DNA of 64,000 bases from positions 1 to 64,000 of the forward strand of contig JALVJV010000023.1 of assembly GCA_027028145.1 (NCBI GenBank), in the 5' to 3' direction. The translations under genes and the position numbers were made by a program. A model generated the notes under the pieces. It saw only the letters and a list, made by a program, of their open reading frames with translations. It was not told where the DNA came from and searched no databases. Positions 56,698 through 64,000 of the stretch are shown piece after piece; within the stretch, counting starts at the first letter, position 1; the number at the start of each line of letters is the position of its first letter. This stretch comes from Archaeoglobaceae archaeon (lineage in GTDB: Archaea; Halobacteriota; Archaeoglobi; Archaeoglobales; Archaeoglobaceae).

Positions 56698-57876
56698 TTA
56701 TTTTGACATAACATCTTTGTAAATTCTACCCTGCAGACCGTGGAACTTCGAGAAACCCTCCGCAAACCTCTGATCGATTGCTATTGTATCGAAGGAAGTA
56801 AGCTCGGGCTTGTAGAGCGAATACGGAGAAAACCTCGCTACCGGCATAACGGAACCTTTGAATAACTTTACCGTAACCCATCCCGTAACCCTCTCCTGAG
56901 TTTTATCTATGAACGCGTTCAAAGCTTCGAAAAGCGGGTCGTTCGTTAAGCCGTAGTATACGAGCTCAGCCCACTCCTCTTCAACGAACCTCTTGAACTT
57001 CAGCTCCCTTCTGCTCAAAACCAATCTTTCAAGATCCCTGTGAGCTGTAATAAGAATGGTTGCGGCGGGATGCTCGTAGCACTCTCTGGATTTCAAACCC
57101 AGCACTCTATCTTCGATCATATCCGTTCTACCTATTCCGTGCCTACCTCCGATGGCGTTCAATCTTTTTATAAGCTCTAGCCCGTCCATCTTCTCATCGT
57201 TAATCGCAACTGGTATCCCCCTCTCGAACTCTATCTTAACTATCTCCGGCTCATCCGGGGCTTTGGAAGGGTCGCTCGTCCATTCCCAGATGTCTTCCGG
57301 CGGAATAAAAGTCGGATCCTCCAGCTTTCCCCCCTCTATGCTTCTGCTCCATAGATTTTCATCTATACTGTATGGCTTCTCCTTCGTCGCCGGCACCTCT
57401 ATTCCGTGTTGCTTGGCGTATTCTATCTCCCACTCCCTCGTTAAGTTCATTTCCCTCATCGGAGCTACGACCTTGAAACCGTATTGGTAGAAGATGTTTT
57501 CGAATCTCAGCTGATCGTTGCCTTTTCCCGTGCACCCGTGGGCTATAGCATCCGCTTTCTCTTTCTTCGCAACCTCAACGACCTTTTCGGCTATCAACGG
57601 ACGAGCTAAAGCTGTTCCGAGCACGTATCCTTCGTATTCACCGTTCGCCTTGATCAGCTTGAAAAGCAGTTCAACATACTCCTTTTTGGCATCGATCGTG
57701 TAATGCTTGTCCGCATACCTCTTACCTCTTTCTTCAGCCTTCTTGATCTCATCCTCCGGCTGACCTATGTCAACCGTAACCGTGATAACTTCATCGAAAC
57801 CGTATTTTTCCTTAAGCAGAGGAATGCAGACGGTCGTATCCAAACCGCCGGAATACGACAAAACGACTTTGCTCAT
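56698..57876 (-). CDS. argG: argininosuccinate synthase
   Basis: Joins citrulline and aspartate using ATP. The PP-loop [13 protein letters not shown] opens the protein; [15 protein letters not shown] and [17 protein letters not shown] are standard. The length (392) is normal. Confidence 0.97.
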   Translation of the reverse strand: MSKVVLSYSGGLDTTVCIPLLKEKYGFDEVITVTVDIGQPEDEIKKAEERGKRYADKHYTIDAKKEYVELLFKLIKANGEYEGYVLGTALARPLIAEKVVEVAKKEKADAIAHGCTGKGNDQLRFENIFYQYGFKVVAPMREMNLTREWEIEYAKQHGIEVPATKEKPYSIDENLWSRSIEGGKLEDPTFIPPEDIWEWTSDPSKAPDEPEIVKIEFERGIPVAINDEKMDGLELIKRLNAIGGRHGIGRTDMIEDRVLGLKSRECYEHPAATILITAHRDLERLVLSRRELKFKRFVEEEWAELVYYGLTNDPLFEALNAFIDKTQERVTGWVTVKLFKGSVMPVARFSPYSLYKPELTSFDTIAIDQRFAEGFSKFHGLQGRIYKDVMSK

Positions 57877-57949
57877 AGCGCACGAATAAACGTTTAAGCT
57901 TTTTTAGATTTTCGAAACAGATATATTTGAAATCATCCCATCCAAACTT

Positions 57950-59938
57950 ATGAAGAAAATAGTTTTGTTGATTTTACTTTTTGTTCTACTGCAAGGAACG
58001 GCATCGGCAAATGAGTATATCGTTTTATACAAATACAAACCGTGCATGCAGGACAAGATGGCTATAAGGCGTTGCGGTGGCAGGATAAAGAAGGAATTTC
58101 ACATAATAAACGCCATGGTCGTTGATCTGCCGAAGGATGCGGTTAGGAAGGTTAAGAGGCTTAAGGGTGTTTTAGCCGTGGAGCCGAATGTGAGGGTTCA
58201 CGCTTACGGATTCGCAAACTATACGGACGTAATTCCTTGGAACGTTCGGGATATCAAAGCCAACTTGGTCTGGAACTACACGATGGGCGTTGGAGTGAAC
58301 GTCTGCGTTATAGACACCGGCATAGACTACACCCATCCGGACTTGGCTCCTCTGTATAAGGGCGGATACGATTTCGTGAACAACGATACCGATCCGCTCG
58401 ACGATAACGGACACGGAACGCACTGTGCGGGAATAATAGCGGCAACTCTTAACAACTACGGACTCGTCGGCGTTGCTCCGAAGGTGAATCTGTATGCGGT
58501 TAAGGTTCTCGATTCTACCGGTTCAGGTTCGCTTTCGGACTGTATATCTGGAATTGAGTGGGCGATTCAGCACCACATGGATGTTATATCGATGAGCTGG
58601 GGATCGTCATACAACTCGACATCTCTCAAATTGGCGTGCGATGCCGCGTATAAAGCTGGAATAGTTCTTGTTGCCGCTGCCGGAAACGAAGGAGACGGAA
58701 ACATAAATACCACCGAATACTCGTATCCAGCCGCATACGATTCGGTCATAGCCGTCGGAGCGGTTGACAGCTCGAACAACTTGGCGAACTTCAGCAACAC
58801 CGGTGATTTCGTCGAGCTCGTTGCTCCGGGAGTAAATGTAAACTCGACTCTTCCGACTTACGGTTCACCGCTCGGCACGAACTACGGAATTTTAAGCGGA
58901 ACCTCAATGGCCTGCCCGCACGTAAGCGGAGTGGCGGCTTTGCTGAAGGCGTTCGGCTTGAACAACACTGAAATCAGAACGATCCTCGATCAAACAGCGG
59001 ACGATTTAGGCTTGCCGGGTAAGGATCCGGGATACGGATACGGTTTGGTTAATGCGACGAGGGCAGTGGAATACGCTTTAAGTCTAACCAACGCCGTAAC
59101 TATAAAGCCGATAAGTCCTCCGAACGGAGCCTATCTGAACTATTCGACGGTAACAATTTCTGCAGAAGTTTTGAACGCCGACGGGGCGAGGATGCTGTTG
59201 AACGGTGCATTAGTTAACGCAACGTTCAACGGAACAATCATATCCTATACAGCCAACCTATCCGACGGAAACTACACGGTAACGGTGGAAGCTTGGAACG
59301 AAGCCGGAAATGTAAGCGTAAACTGGAACTTCGTCGTCGATACAGTTCCTCCAGCCAAGGTTACCGGTTTGAAGGCTGTAACGGTTTCGCCTTTCGAAAT
59401 CGATCTGAGCTGGAACGCTGTCAGCGATGCGGTGAAGTATAGGGTATACAGAAGCACGAACGGAACGTTCGTTGCGATCGCAACTGTGAACACAACCGCA
59501 TATGCCGACACGAACTTACAGCCGAACACGACATACAGCTACTACGTCACAGCAATCGATAGGGCCGGAAACGAGGGTGAGCCTTCGGATGTAGTAACGA
59601 ATACGACGTTCGAGCTTCAAAACGTTATGAGGGTGCAGTCGATAGACATAACCATTTACGGCTGGGGAAGATGGTGGCGCTATGCGGTTGCAACGGTTAA
59701 GGTGGTCGATTCTTCAGGAAACCCGATCGATTCGGCCGAAGTCTACGGACATTGGGAGGGAATAGTGAGCGGAAATGCAACGGCTTATACGAATGCAAAC
59801 GGAATTGCGACTTTCTATTCACCTTGGGTCAGAGCCTATCCGGGAGCAGAATTCACGTTCGTAGTGGATAACGTTGTGAAGGACGGCTGGACATACGACG
59901 CGAATTCATCGGTTACGAGAGCTACCGTCTACTACTGA
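57950..59938 (+). CDS. secreted subtilisin-like serine protease with C-terminal beta modules
   Basis: Signal peptide (1-20), I9-like propeptide (EYIVLYKYKP ... LAVEPNVRV), then the S8 catalytic domain: Asp122 in VIDTGID, His155 in NGHGTH, Ser319 in SGTSMACPH. From about 385 on there is an Ig-like module (PPNGAYLNYSTVTISA), a fibronectin III module (PAKVTGLKAVTVSPFEIDLS) and a C-terminal beta domain of about 105 residues (IYGWGRWWRYAVATVKVVDS). Likely a cell-surface or extracellular protease. Its end overlaps the convergent GTPase gene by 17 bases. Confidence 0.93.
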   Translation: MKKIVLLILLFVLLQGTASANEYIVLYKYKPCMQDKMAIRRCGGRIKKEFHIINAMVVDLPKDAVRKVKRLKGVLAVEPNVRVHAYGFANYTDVIPWNVRDIKANLVWNYTMGVGVNVCVIDTGIDYTHPDLAPLYKGGYDFVNNDTDPLDDNGHGTHCAGIIAATLNNYGLVGVAPKVNLYAVKVLDSTGSGSLSDCISGIEWAIQHHMDVISMSWGSSYNSTSLKLACDAAYKAGIVLVAAAGNEGDGNINTTEYSYPAAYDSVIAVGAVDSSNNLANFSNTGDFVELVAPGVNVNSTLPTYGSPLGTNYGILSGTSMACPHVSGVAALLKAFGLNNTEIRTILDQTADDLGLPGKDPGYGYGLVNATRAVEYALSLTNAVTIKPISPPNGAYLNYSTVTISAEVLNADGARMLLNGALVNATFNGTIISYTANLSDGNYTVTVEAWNEAGNVSVNWNFVVDTVPPAKVTGLKAVTVSPFEIDLSWNAVSDAVKYRVYRSTNGTFVAIATVNTTAYADTNLQPNTTYSYYVTAIDRAGNEGEPSDVVTNTTFELQNVMRVQSIDITIYGWGRWWRYAVATVKVVDSSGNPIDSAEVYGHWEGIVSGNATAYTNANGIATFYSPWVRAYPGAEFTFVVDNVVKDGWTYDANSSVTRATVYY

Positions 59939-60857
59939 TCCCCATCTTCTCCTTTACTATTTTTAAAATTTCGTCTATCCCTTCTCCCGTTACACTCGAG
60001 AAAGCCGGAAGATCCCTTTTATCGTGCATGTCCGCTTTGCTGTAAGCGGCTATAACCGGGACTTCGAAGTTTTCCTTAACTTCTTCGAGCAAAGCCAACT
60101 GGTTCTCAATCAGATAACCGCAGGTTTCCGTTGGATCGATTATGAACAGTATGCAGTTTGCGAGATGCTTTAAGCATAGTATCGCCCTCTTCTCTATCTC
60201 ATTTCTCTTATGGATAGGTCTGTCGAGCAAACCGGGTGTGTCGATGACCTGAATTCTAACTCCATCTATCTCGGTGTATCCGACGTAGATCTTCTTCGTC
60301 GTGAACGGATAGCTCGCTATTTCTGGCTTAACGCTCGAGATCCTCGATACGAAACTCGACTTCCCCACGTTCGGATAACCGGCAACCACAAGCGTGGGAT
60401 CATCGGTCAGCGAAGGGATCTCCCTCAGAATCTTCTTGGCTTCGTTCAAAAACCTTAGTTCCGGATCTATCTGCTCGATTATTGATGCTATTCTACCGTA
60501 TGCCGATTTGAGCACTTGCTCGGGATTTTTACCTGCTTTAACTTCTCTTATACTCTTCGTGATTATCTTCTGCGTCATCGAATTCGCCCAGTCCAAAGCC
60601 GCCAAAGCTTTCTTAATCTTCCTCAGACCCACCGCAACATCTACCATCTCCTTGTAAAAATCCGGGAGATTATCGTAACTTGGATGAGACCTGATGATCT
60701 TGTTGAAGTAATCCCTCAAAACGTTCGAAACGGTTGAAAGCTTATTGATCGTTTTTTCCTTTTTAGTCCTACCGGTAACCTTGGATGCTCTTCCAAAAGC
60801 TTTATCGAGCAACTCTTCGGCTGTCAGCACCGTAGGCAACTTTTTAGCTTCGAACAT
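59922..60857 (-). CDS. Nog1-like GTPase (ribosome assembly, Obg-related)
   Basis: A helical N-terminal domain (MFEAKKLPTVLTAEELLDKA ... about 150 residues) precedes a G domain: GYPNVGKSS (G1), YPFTTKK (G2), DTPGLLDRP (G3), YSKADMHD (G4). This is the archaeal Nog1 plan, implicated in large-subunit assembly. ATG 60857 is the family start; the upstream extension to 60977 has AT-rich, non-conserved sequence. Confidence 0.88.
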   Translation of the reverse strand: MFEAKKLPTVLTAEELLDKAFGRASKVTGRTKKEKTINKLSTVSNVLRDYFNKIIRSHPSYDNLPDFYKEMVDVAVGLRKIKKALAALDWANSMTQKIITKSIREVKAGKNPEQVLKSAYGRIASIIEQIDPELRFLNEAKKILREIPSLTDDPTLVVAGYPNVGKSSFVSRISSVKPEIASYPFTTKKIYVGYTEIDGVRIQVIDTPGLLDRPIHKRNEIEKRAILCLKHLANCILFIIDPTETCGYLIENQLALLEEVKENFEVPVIAAYSKADMHDKRDLPAFSSVTGEGIDEILKIVKEKMGISSRR

Positions 60858-61034
60858 TGTAACCGATTTGCACCGAAATTTAAAAAGTCTTTTCGAACGA
60901 TTAATAATTATATTTAAAGCTATTTTAATTAAAAATAAAAATATCTGCATTTTTTGATGGGAATTAAAATTTCTCAACTCTTGCGCAAATTACCCAAGAA
61001 AAATATTTATAATTCTTCATTCAAAAGTGATGTG

Positions 61035-61928
61035 ATGGAGTTAGAGCTTACTCCCATTCAGAAAGATATCCTATACGCACTCATAACGCTCTACAAAAAG
61101 AAGGGCGGAGCTCCGGTAAAAGGAGAGGAAATCTCCGAACTGATCAACCGAAACCCCGGAACCGTTCGAAATCAGATGCAGGCTTTGAGGGCTTTGGGAT
61201 TGGTTGAAGGTGCTCCCGGTCCTAAAGGAGGCTACAGACCAACTGCCAAAGCCTACGAACTGTTATCCATTACGAAACCGGATGAAGCTGTTAAAGTTCC
61301 CGTTATCGTTAACGGCGTTCTTATGGAGGATTTAAGCGCGGAAGAGATGAGCCTACCATCGCTTTCGCATCCGGAAGTTTGTCAGGCTAAGGTGAGGATC
61401 ATCGGAAACATAAGAAGAATTATGCCCGGAGACGAGGTGGCGATAGGGCCTACGCCGGTCAACGAGATGATGATCTACGGCAGAGTTACCGGCAGAGACG
61501 ATACCGAGAACATAATCGTTATTGACATTCGAAAGATCTTTGCCCTTCCAAAAGACAAAGTTGAGGAGCACATGTCTTCGCCGATAATAACCGTCGACGC
61601 TGATGATACAATAAAAAACGCGGCAAAGGTTTTGGTTGACAACAAGATACACAGAGCACCCGTGAAAGAAAACGACAAATTTATAGGAATATTCTCGCTC
61701 GCGAACGCCGTTCAGGCTTTTATAGAAGGTAAGGCTGACGATAAAGTAAGGAACTTCATGGATCCTAAGTTGATAACAGTTGAAAAGGATACGAAACTCA
61801 GAGAAGTTCTGAAGATTATGAGAGACGAAGGAGTTCGGCTGGTTGTCGTTACGGACGGCGGTGAGCCGATAGGTGTTATAACGGACTACCAGATACTCAC
61901 GAGATTGGCTCCGGAGCACGTTCGTTAA
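61035..61928 (+). CDS. winged-helix regulator with CBS domains
   Basis: The N-terminal helix-turn-helix (ELELTPIQKDILYALITLYK; EEISELINRNPGTVRNQMQAL; wing GAPGPKGGYRPTAKA) is followed by a small beta domain (about 95-165) and a CBS pair (MSSPIITVDADDTIKNA; FMDPKLITVEKDTKLREV). It likely binds DNA and senses an adenine nucleotide. ATG 61035 is preferred; a TATA-like AAATATTTATAATTC (about 61000-61014) fits a short or absent leader. Confidence 0.85.
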   Translation: MELELTPIQKDILYALITLYKKKGGAPVKGEEISELINRNPGTVRNQMQALRALGLVEGAPGPKGGYRPTAKAYELLSITKPDEAVKVPVIVNGVLMEDLSAEEMSLPSLSHPEVCQAKVRIIGNIRRIMPGDEVAIGPTPVNEMMIYGRVTGRDDTENIIVIDIRKIFALPKDKVEEHMSSPIITVDADDTIKNAAKVLVDNKIHRAPVKENDKFIGIFSLANAVQAFIEGKADDKVRNFMDPKLITVEKDTKLREVLKIMRDEGVRLVVVTDGGEPIGVITDYQILTRLAPEHVR

Positions 61929-62952
61929 AGAGTTTCAGCAACAACTTTTTCTTTTCGAAATCGCCCAATCTGGATTGTTCTATCACGGAGCGCATGAACT
62001 CTATAACCTCGTCGTAGACCCTTCTGTTGACCGGAAACGGCACACCGTCCTTTCCACCCAAAGCAAAGCAGTATTTGGCTGGATCTTGCTTATCGTATTC
62101 GGTGTTGTAGATCAGATCCGCTATCAGTGTTAGGGCTCTGAGTGTTCCCTTTCCGATACCTCTGATTAGCAACAGATCCTCGAATCGCTCCGGCTGGAGT
62201 TCGTAAGCGACTTCGATTGCTTTCCAGTCGATCCTTTTCGGAACGGATATACCGTCTCTGAATCTAACGATCGAGATCAACTTCGTGTAGTCCCTTTTGA
62301 ACGCTCCGTCTTTCAGTATGTCGAGCATGACCTTTCTCGCATCTCTGCTCCTATCGGATGTGAGGTTGATAACTTCATTCTCCCTTCTTACAGCTATTAT
62401 CCCCGAATGCGGATTCTCAACTTCGGGATTGGATGAATAAACGTCCCAGTGGTATCTCCTCGCCATTCTAAGCTGAGTGTTCATTCCCTGCTGAATTACC
62501 GTCCAGAACCGCTTAGAAAATATTATCGCGTGATGGTATACGTCGTATCCATCCTGCAGAGCCGAGTTATCGATCTTAGCTGTCAATCTGCTCGCCTTAA
62601 TCAGCTTTTCGGCGTCCACATCGATCTCTTTGGCGAATGTCCTTATCTCTTCCGGAGTCTTTAGTGCATTCACACCCTTTCCACCGGCAACTCTGATCTC
62701 GAACTCTTCGGAATTCAGAACGGACTTCAAAACACCTATCAGAACCGTAGTAGAGCCCGAAGAGTTCCAGTCGAAGCCTAAAACGTTTGAGAACGATTGG
62801 AAGAATATAGGATCGGAGATCCTTTCAAAAAACTCTCTTTCCCCGAACTCTTCGATTATGAGCGTGATTATGGGCTTGGCTAACTTTTTCATTCTGTTGA
62901 GCAACCAATAGGGAGCCTTTCCGTTGTGAAGGGGTAGATACATCGATTTCAT
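61897..62952 (-). CDS. DUF763-family protein
   Basis: Family signs are the N-terminal PLHNGKAPYWLLNRMKKLA, the central ALQDGYDVYHHAIIFS, MARRYHWDVYSS and a helix-hairpin-helix-like LLIRGIGKGTLRALTLIADL near the C-terminus. The last suggests nucleic-acid contact. Function unknown. Ends 32 bases inside the convergent CBS regulator gene. Confidence 0.8.
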   Translation of the reverse strand: MKSMYLPLHNGKAPYWLLNRMKKLAKPIITLIIEEFGEREFFERISDPIFFQSFSNVLGFDWNSSGSTTVLIGVLKSVLNSEEFEIRVAGGKGVNALKTPEEIRTFAKEIDVDAEKLIKASRLTAKIDNSALQDGYDVYHHAIIFSKRFWTVIQQGMNTQLRMARRYHWDVYSSNPEVENPHSGIIAVRRENEVINLTSDRSRDARKVMLDILKDGAFKRDYTKLISIVRFRDGISVPKRIDWKAIEVAYELQPERFEDLLLIRGIGKGTLRALTLIADLIYNTEYDKQDPAKYCFALGGKDGVPFPVNRRVYDEVIEFMRSVIEQSRLGDFEKKKLLLKLFNERAPEPIS

Positions 62953-62980
62953 AACGATACAGGTTTAGTCTTGAGAATAT

Positions 62981-63904
62981 TTAAGATTTCGATGGTCGAT
63001 AAAACCTGAAGGGAATTAGGTCGGTCATCTTAATCAAACCGGGCTTGTGCTCCACCACAGCCTTCGCCAGATTGATCAAAACAGCCGCTGTTCCCAACTC
63101 ACCTTTAATACCGCTACTCCTCCAGATAACCTTGTTGTCGCCATCTATAACGATCTCTTCGAATTCCTCAGCGTTTGCGTAAGCGTGAAACTCCACTCTG
63201 ACCACCTCTTCGCCTTCGGAGAAGACCGAACCGAAACCCTTCATCCCCAATATTCTACCGTTTTTAACCACTGAATTTTGCTCCTCCTCAACCTTTTCGG
63301 CTTTGAAGCCCAAAGCTTCGCTTATCAGCAAAGCGGATTCGGCGTAACCGACATGACCGGTCGGACTTGCCTTTTTGAATTCATCCACACTCAAGCCTAC
63401 TCCGACCTTCTTCCGAAACTGCGACCTTCTCTTTAACGCATCTACGCATCTAATCGCTTTAATTTTTCTAACTTCAACGCAGGGTGCTGAAAGGACTATC
63501 GGAAGAGTATCGAGCAGAAATCCGGGGTTTATTCCGGTTCCGAGCACGGTAACTCCGTATTCCTTAGCGAGTTCGTCGATTTTTCTCGCGAGTTCCGGAT
63601 AGCGGTATTCCGGATATGCGAGGGTCTCGCACGTGCTTATAACGTTGAAACCTTTCTCAATGCACTTCTCAATTTGCGGGTAAACTTCGTCTAAAAACGA
63701 ACCGGTAGTTACAAAAGCCAGATCTCCCTCAAAGCTGAGTGAGTTCTCGATCTTGGCATCGCTATCTATTCCGAAATCTCTGAGAGTTTTCCCAACAATC
63801 TCCGGGTTAACGTCCACAGCACCAACTACGTCGTATCCTCTTTTGATGCAGTTTTCAGCCAGCAGTCTTCCGATCTGCCCGAAGCCGTAGATCACGACTT
63901 TCAT
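62981..63904 (-). CDS. NAD(P)-dependent amino acid dehydrogenase, DapB/Ord-like
   Basis: Rossmann start VVIYGFGQIGRLLAENC, then VVGAVDVNPEIVGK, STCETLAYPEYRYPELARKI and LGTGINPGFLLDTLPI. This resembles 2,4-diaminopentanoate dehydrogenase and the dihydrodipicolinate reductase N-terminus. The substrate is not clear. Its ATG abuts the stop of the leuD-like gene upstream on the same strand. Confidence 0.7.
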   Translation of the reverse strand: MKVVIYGFGQIGRLLAENCIKRGYDVVGAVDVNPEIVGKTLRDFGIDSDAKIENSLSFEGDLAFVTTGSFLDEVYPQIEKCIEKGFNVISTCETLAYPEYRYPELARKIDELAKEYGVTVLGTGINPGFLLDTLPIVLSAPCVEVRKIKAIRCVDALKRRSQFRKKVGVGLSVDEFKKASPTGHVGYAESALLISEALGFKAEKVEEEQNSVVKNGRILGMKGFGSVFSEGEEVVRVEFHAYANAEEFEEIVIDGDNKVIWRSSGIKGELGTAAVLINLAKAVVEHKPGLIKMTDLIPFRFYRPSKS

Positions 63905-64000
63905 CTAAACTTCAAAAGTTCCATACTTCTTAACGAACTCCACCAATCCGCCTTCCTGCAGAATCTTAATCATTATGTCCGGCAGAGGTTTCGCCTTTAG
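63905..64000 (-). CDS. leuD: isopropylmalate/homoaconitate dehydratase small subunit, C-terminal end (partial)
   Basis: Only 31 codons are inside the window: ...KPLPDIMIKILQEGGLVEFV and a short tail ending YGTFEV. The LP-I-M-IL-GGLVE-VKK pattern is the usual C-terminus of LeuD/HacB small subunits. The gene begins beyond the right edge. Which substrate it uses cannot be told from this part. Confidence 0.75.
   Translation of the reverse strand, partial: LKAKPLPDIMIKILQEGGLVEFVKKYGTFEV

Overview
The window reads as a stretch of an archaeal chromosome, most likely from a thermophilic member of the Archaeoglobales. Supporting features are archaeal information-processing genes (gatE, aIF1A, primase PriS with a GINS subunit, L44e, S27e, TrmY, Nog1-like GTPase, HerA), an archaeal SRP 7S RNA, tetrahydromethanopterin-linked genes (mptE, fused fae-hps), mannosylglycerate synthesis, and secreted proteins with dockerin and PKD modules. 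The genus cannot be fixed from the sequence alone.

Layout. Bases 1-2942 look like the right part of an integrated genetic element. It carries a short two-membrane-span protein, an overlapping string of tiny genes headed by a ribbon-helix-helix regulator, and an SSV-type integrase fragment that ends in the 3' half of a tRNA-Lys(CTT) gene. Chromosomal genes follow: rRNA/tRNA m5C methyltransferase, AK6-type kinase, gatE, the SRP RNA and mptE (3.0-8.1 kb). A small CRISPR array without cas genes and its leader lie at 8.1-8.8 kb. From 8.9 to 18.2 kb there are herA, metG, lysA, tyrS, aIF1A and others. An AT-rich island at 18.2-25.2 kb holds small winged-helix regulators, two TasA/camelysin-like secreted proteins, a signal peptidase fused to a large membrane domain, a DUF5305-like protein and a C25-like peptidase with a dockerin. 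From 25.3 to 30.3 kb are nfeD, trmY and a biotin ECF transporter (bioY-ecfA-ecfT) with a palindromic operator over the bioY start.

At 31.3-34.0 kb the fused fae-hps is followed by an AT-rich ATPase plus Toprim-like gene pair, which looks like an uncharacterised defence module, then pycA. The minus-strand run 37.0-44.1 kb contains mannosyl-3-phosphoglycerate synthase and phosphatase followed directly by a GH38 mannosidase and glycerate kinase. This reads as a synthesis-plus-recycling locus for the compatible solute mannosylglycerate. From 44.2 kb on come argS with a hydrogenase-maturation-type protease, nadM-ogt-cobS, the S27e-L44e-GINS-PriS cluster, a ClC channel, argG, a secreted subtilase, regulators with CBS domains and, at the edge, a leuD fragment.

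Three genes appear broken by frameshifts: the integrase (8-A run), a small membrane protein at 54.0 kb (8-T run), and a membrane-anchored protein at 53.1-53.4 kb. Sequencing error in homopolymers must be excluded for the first two.
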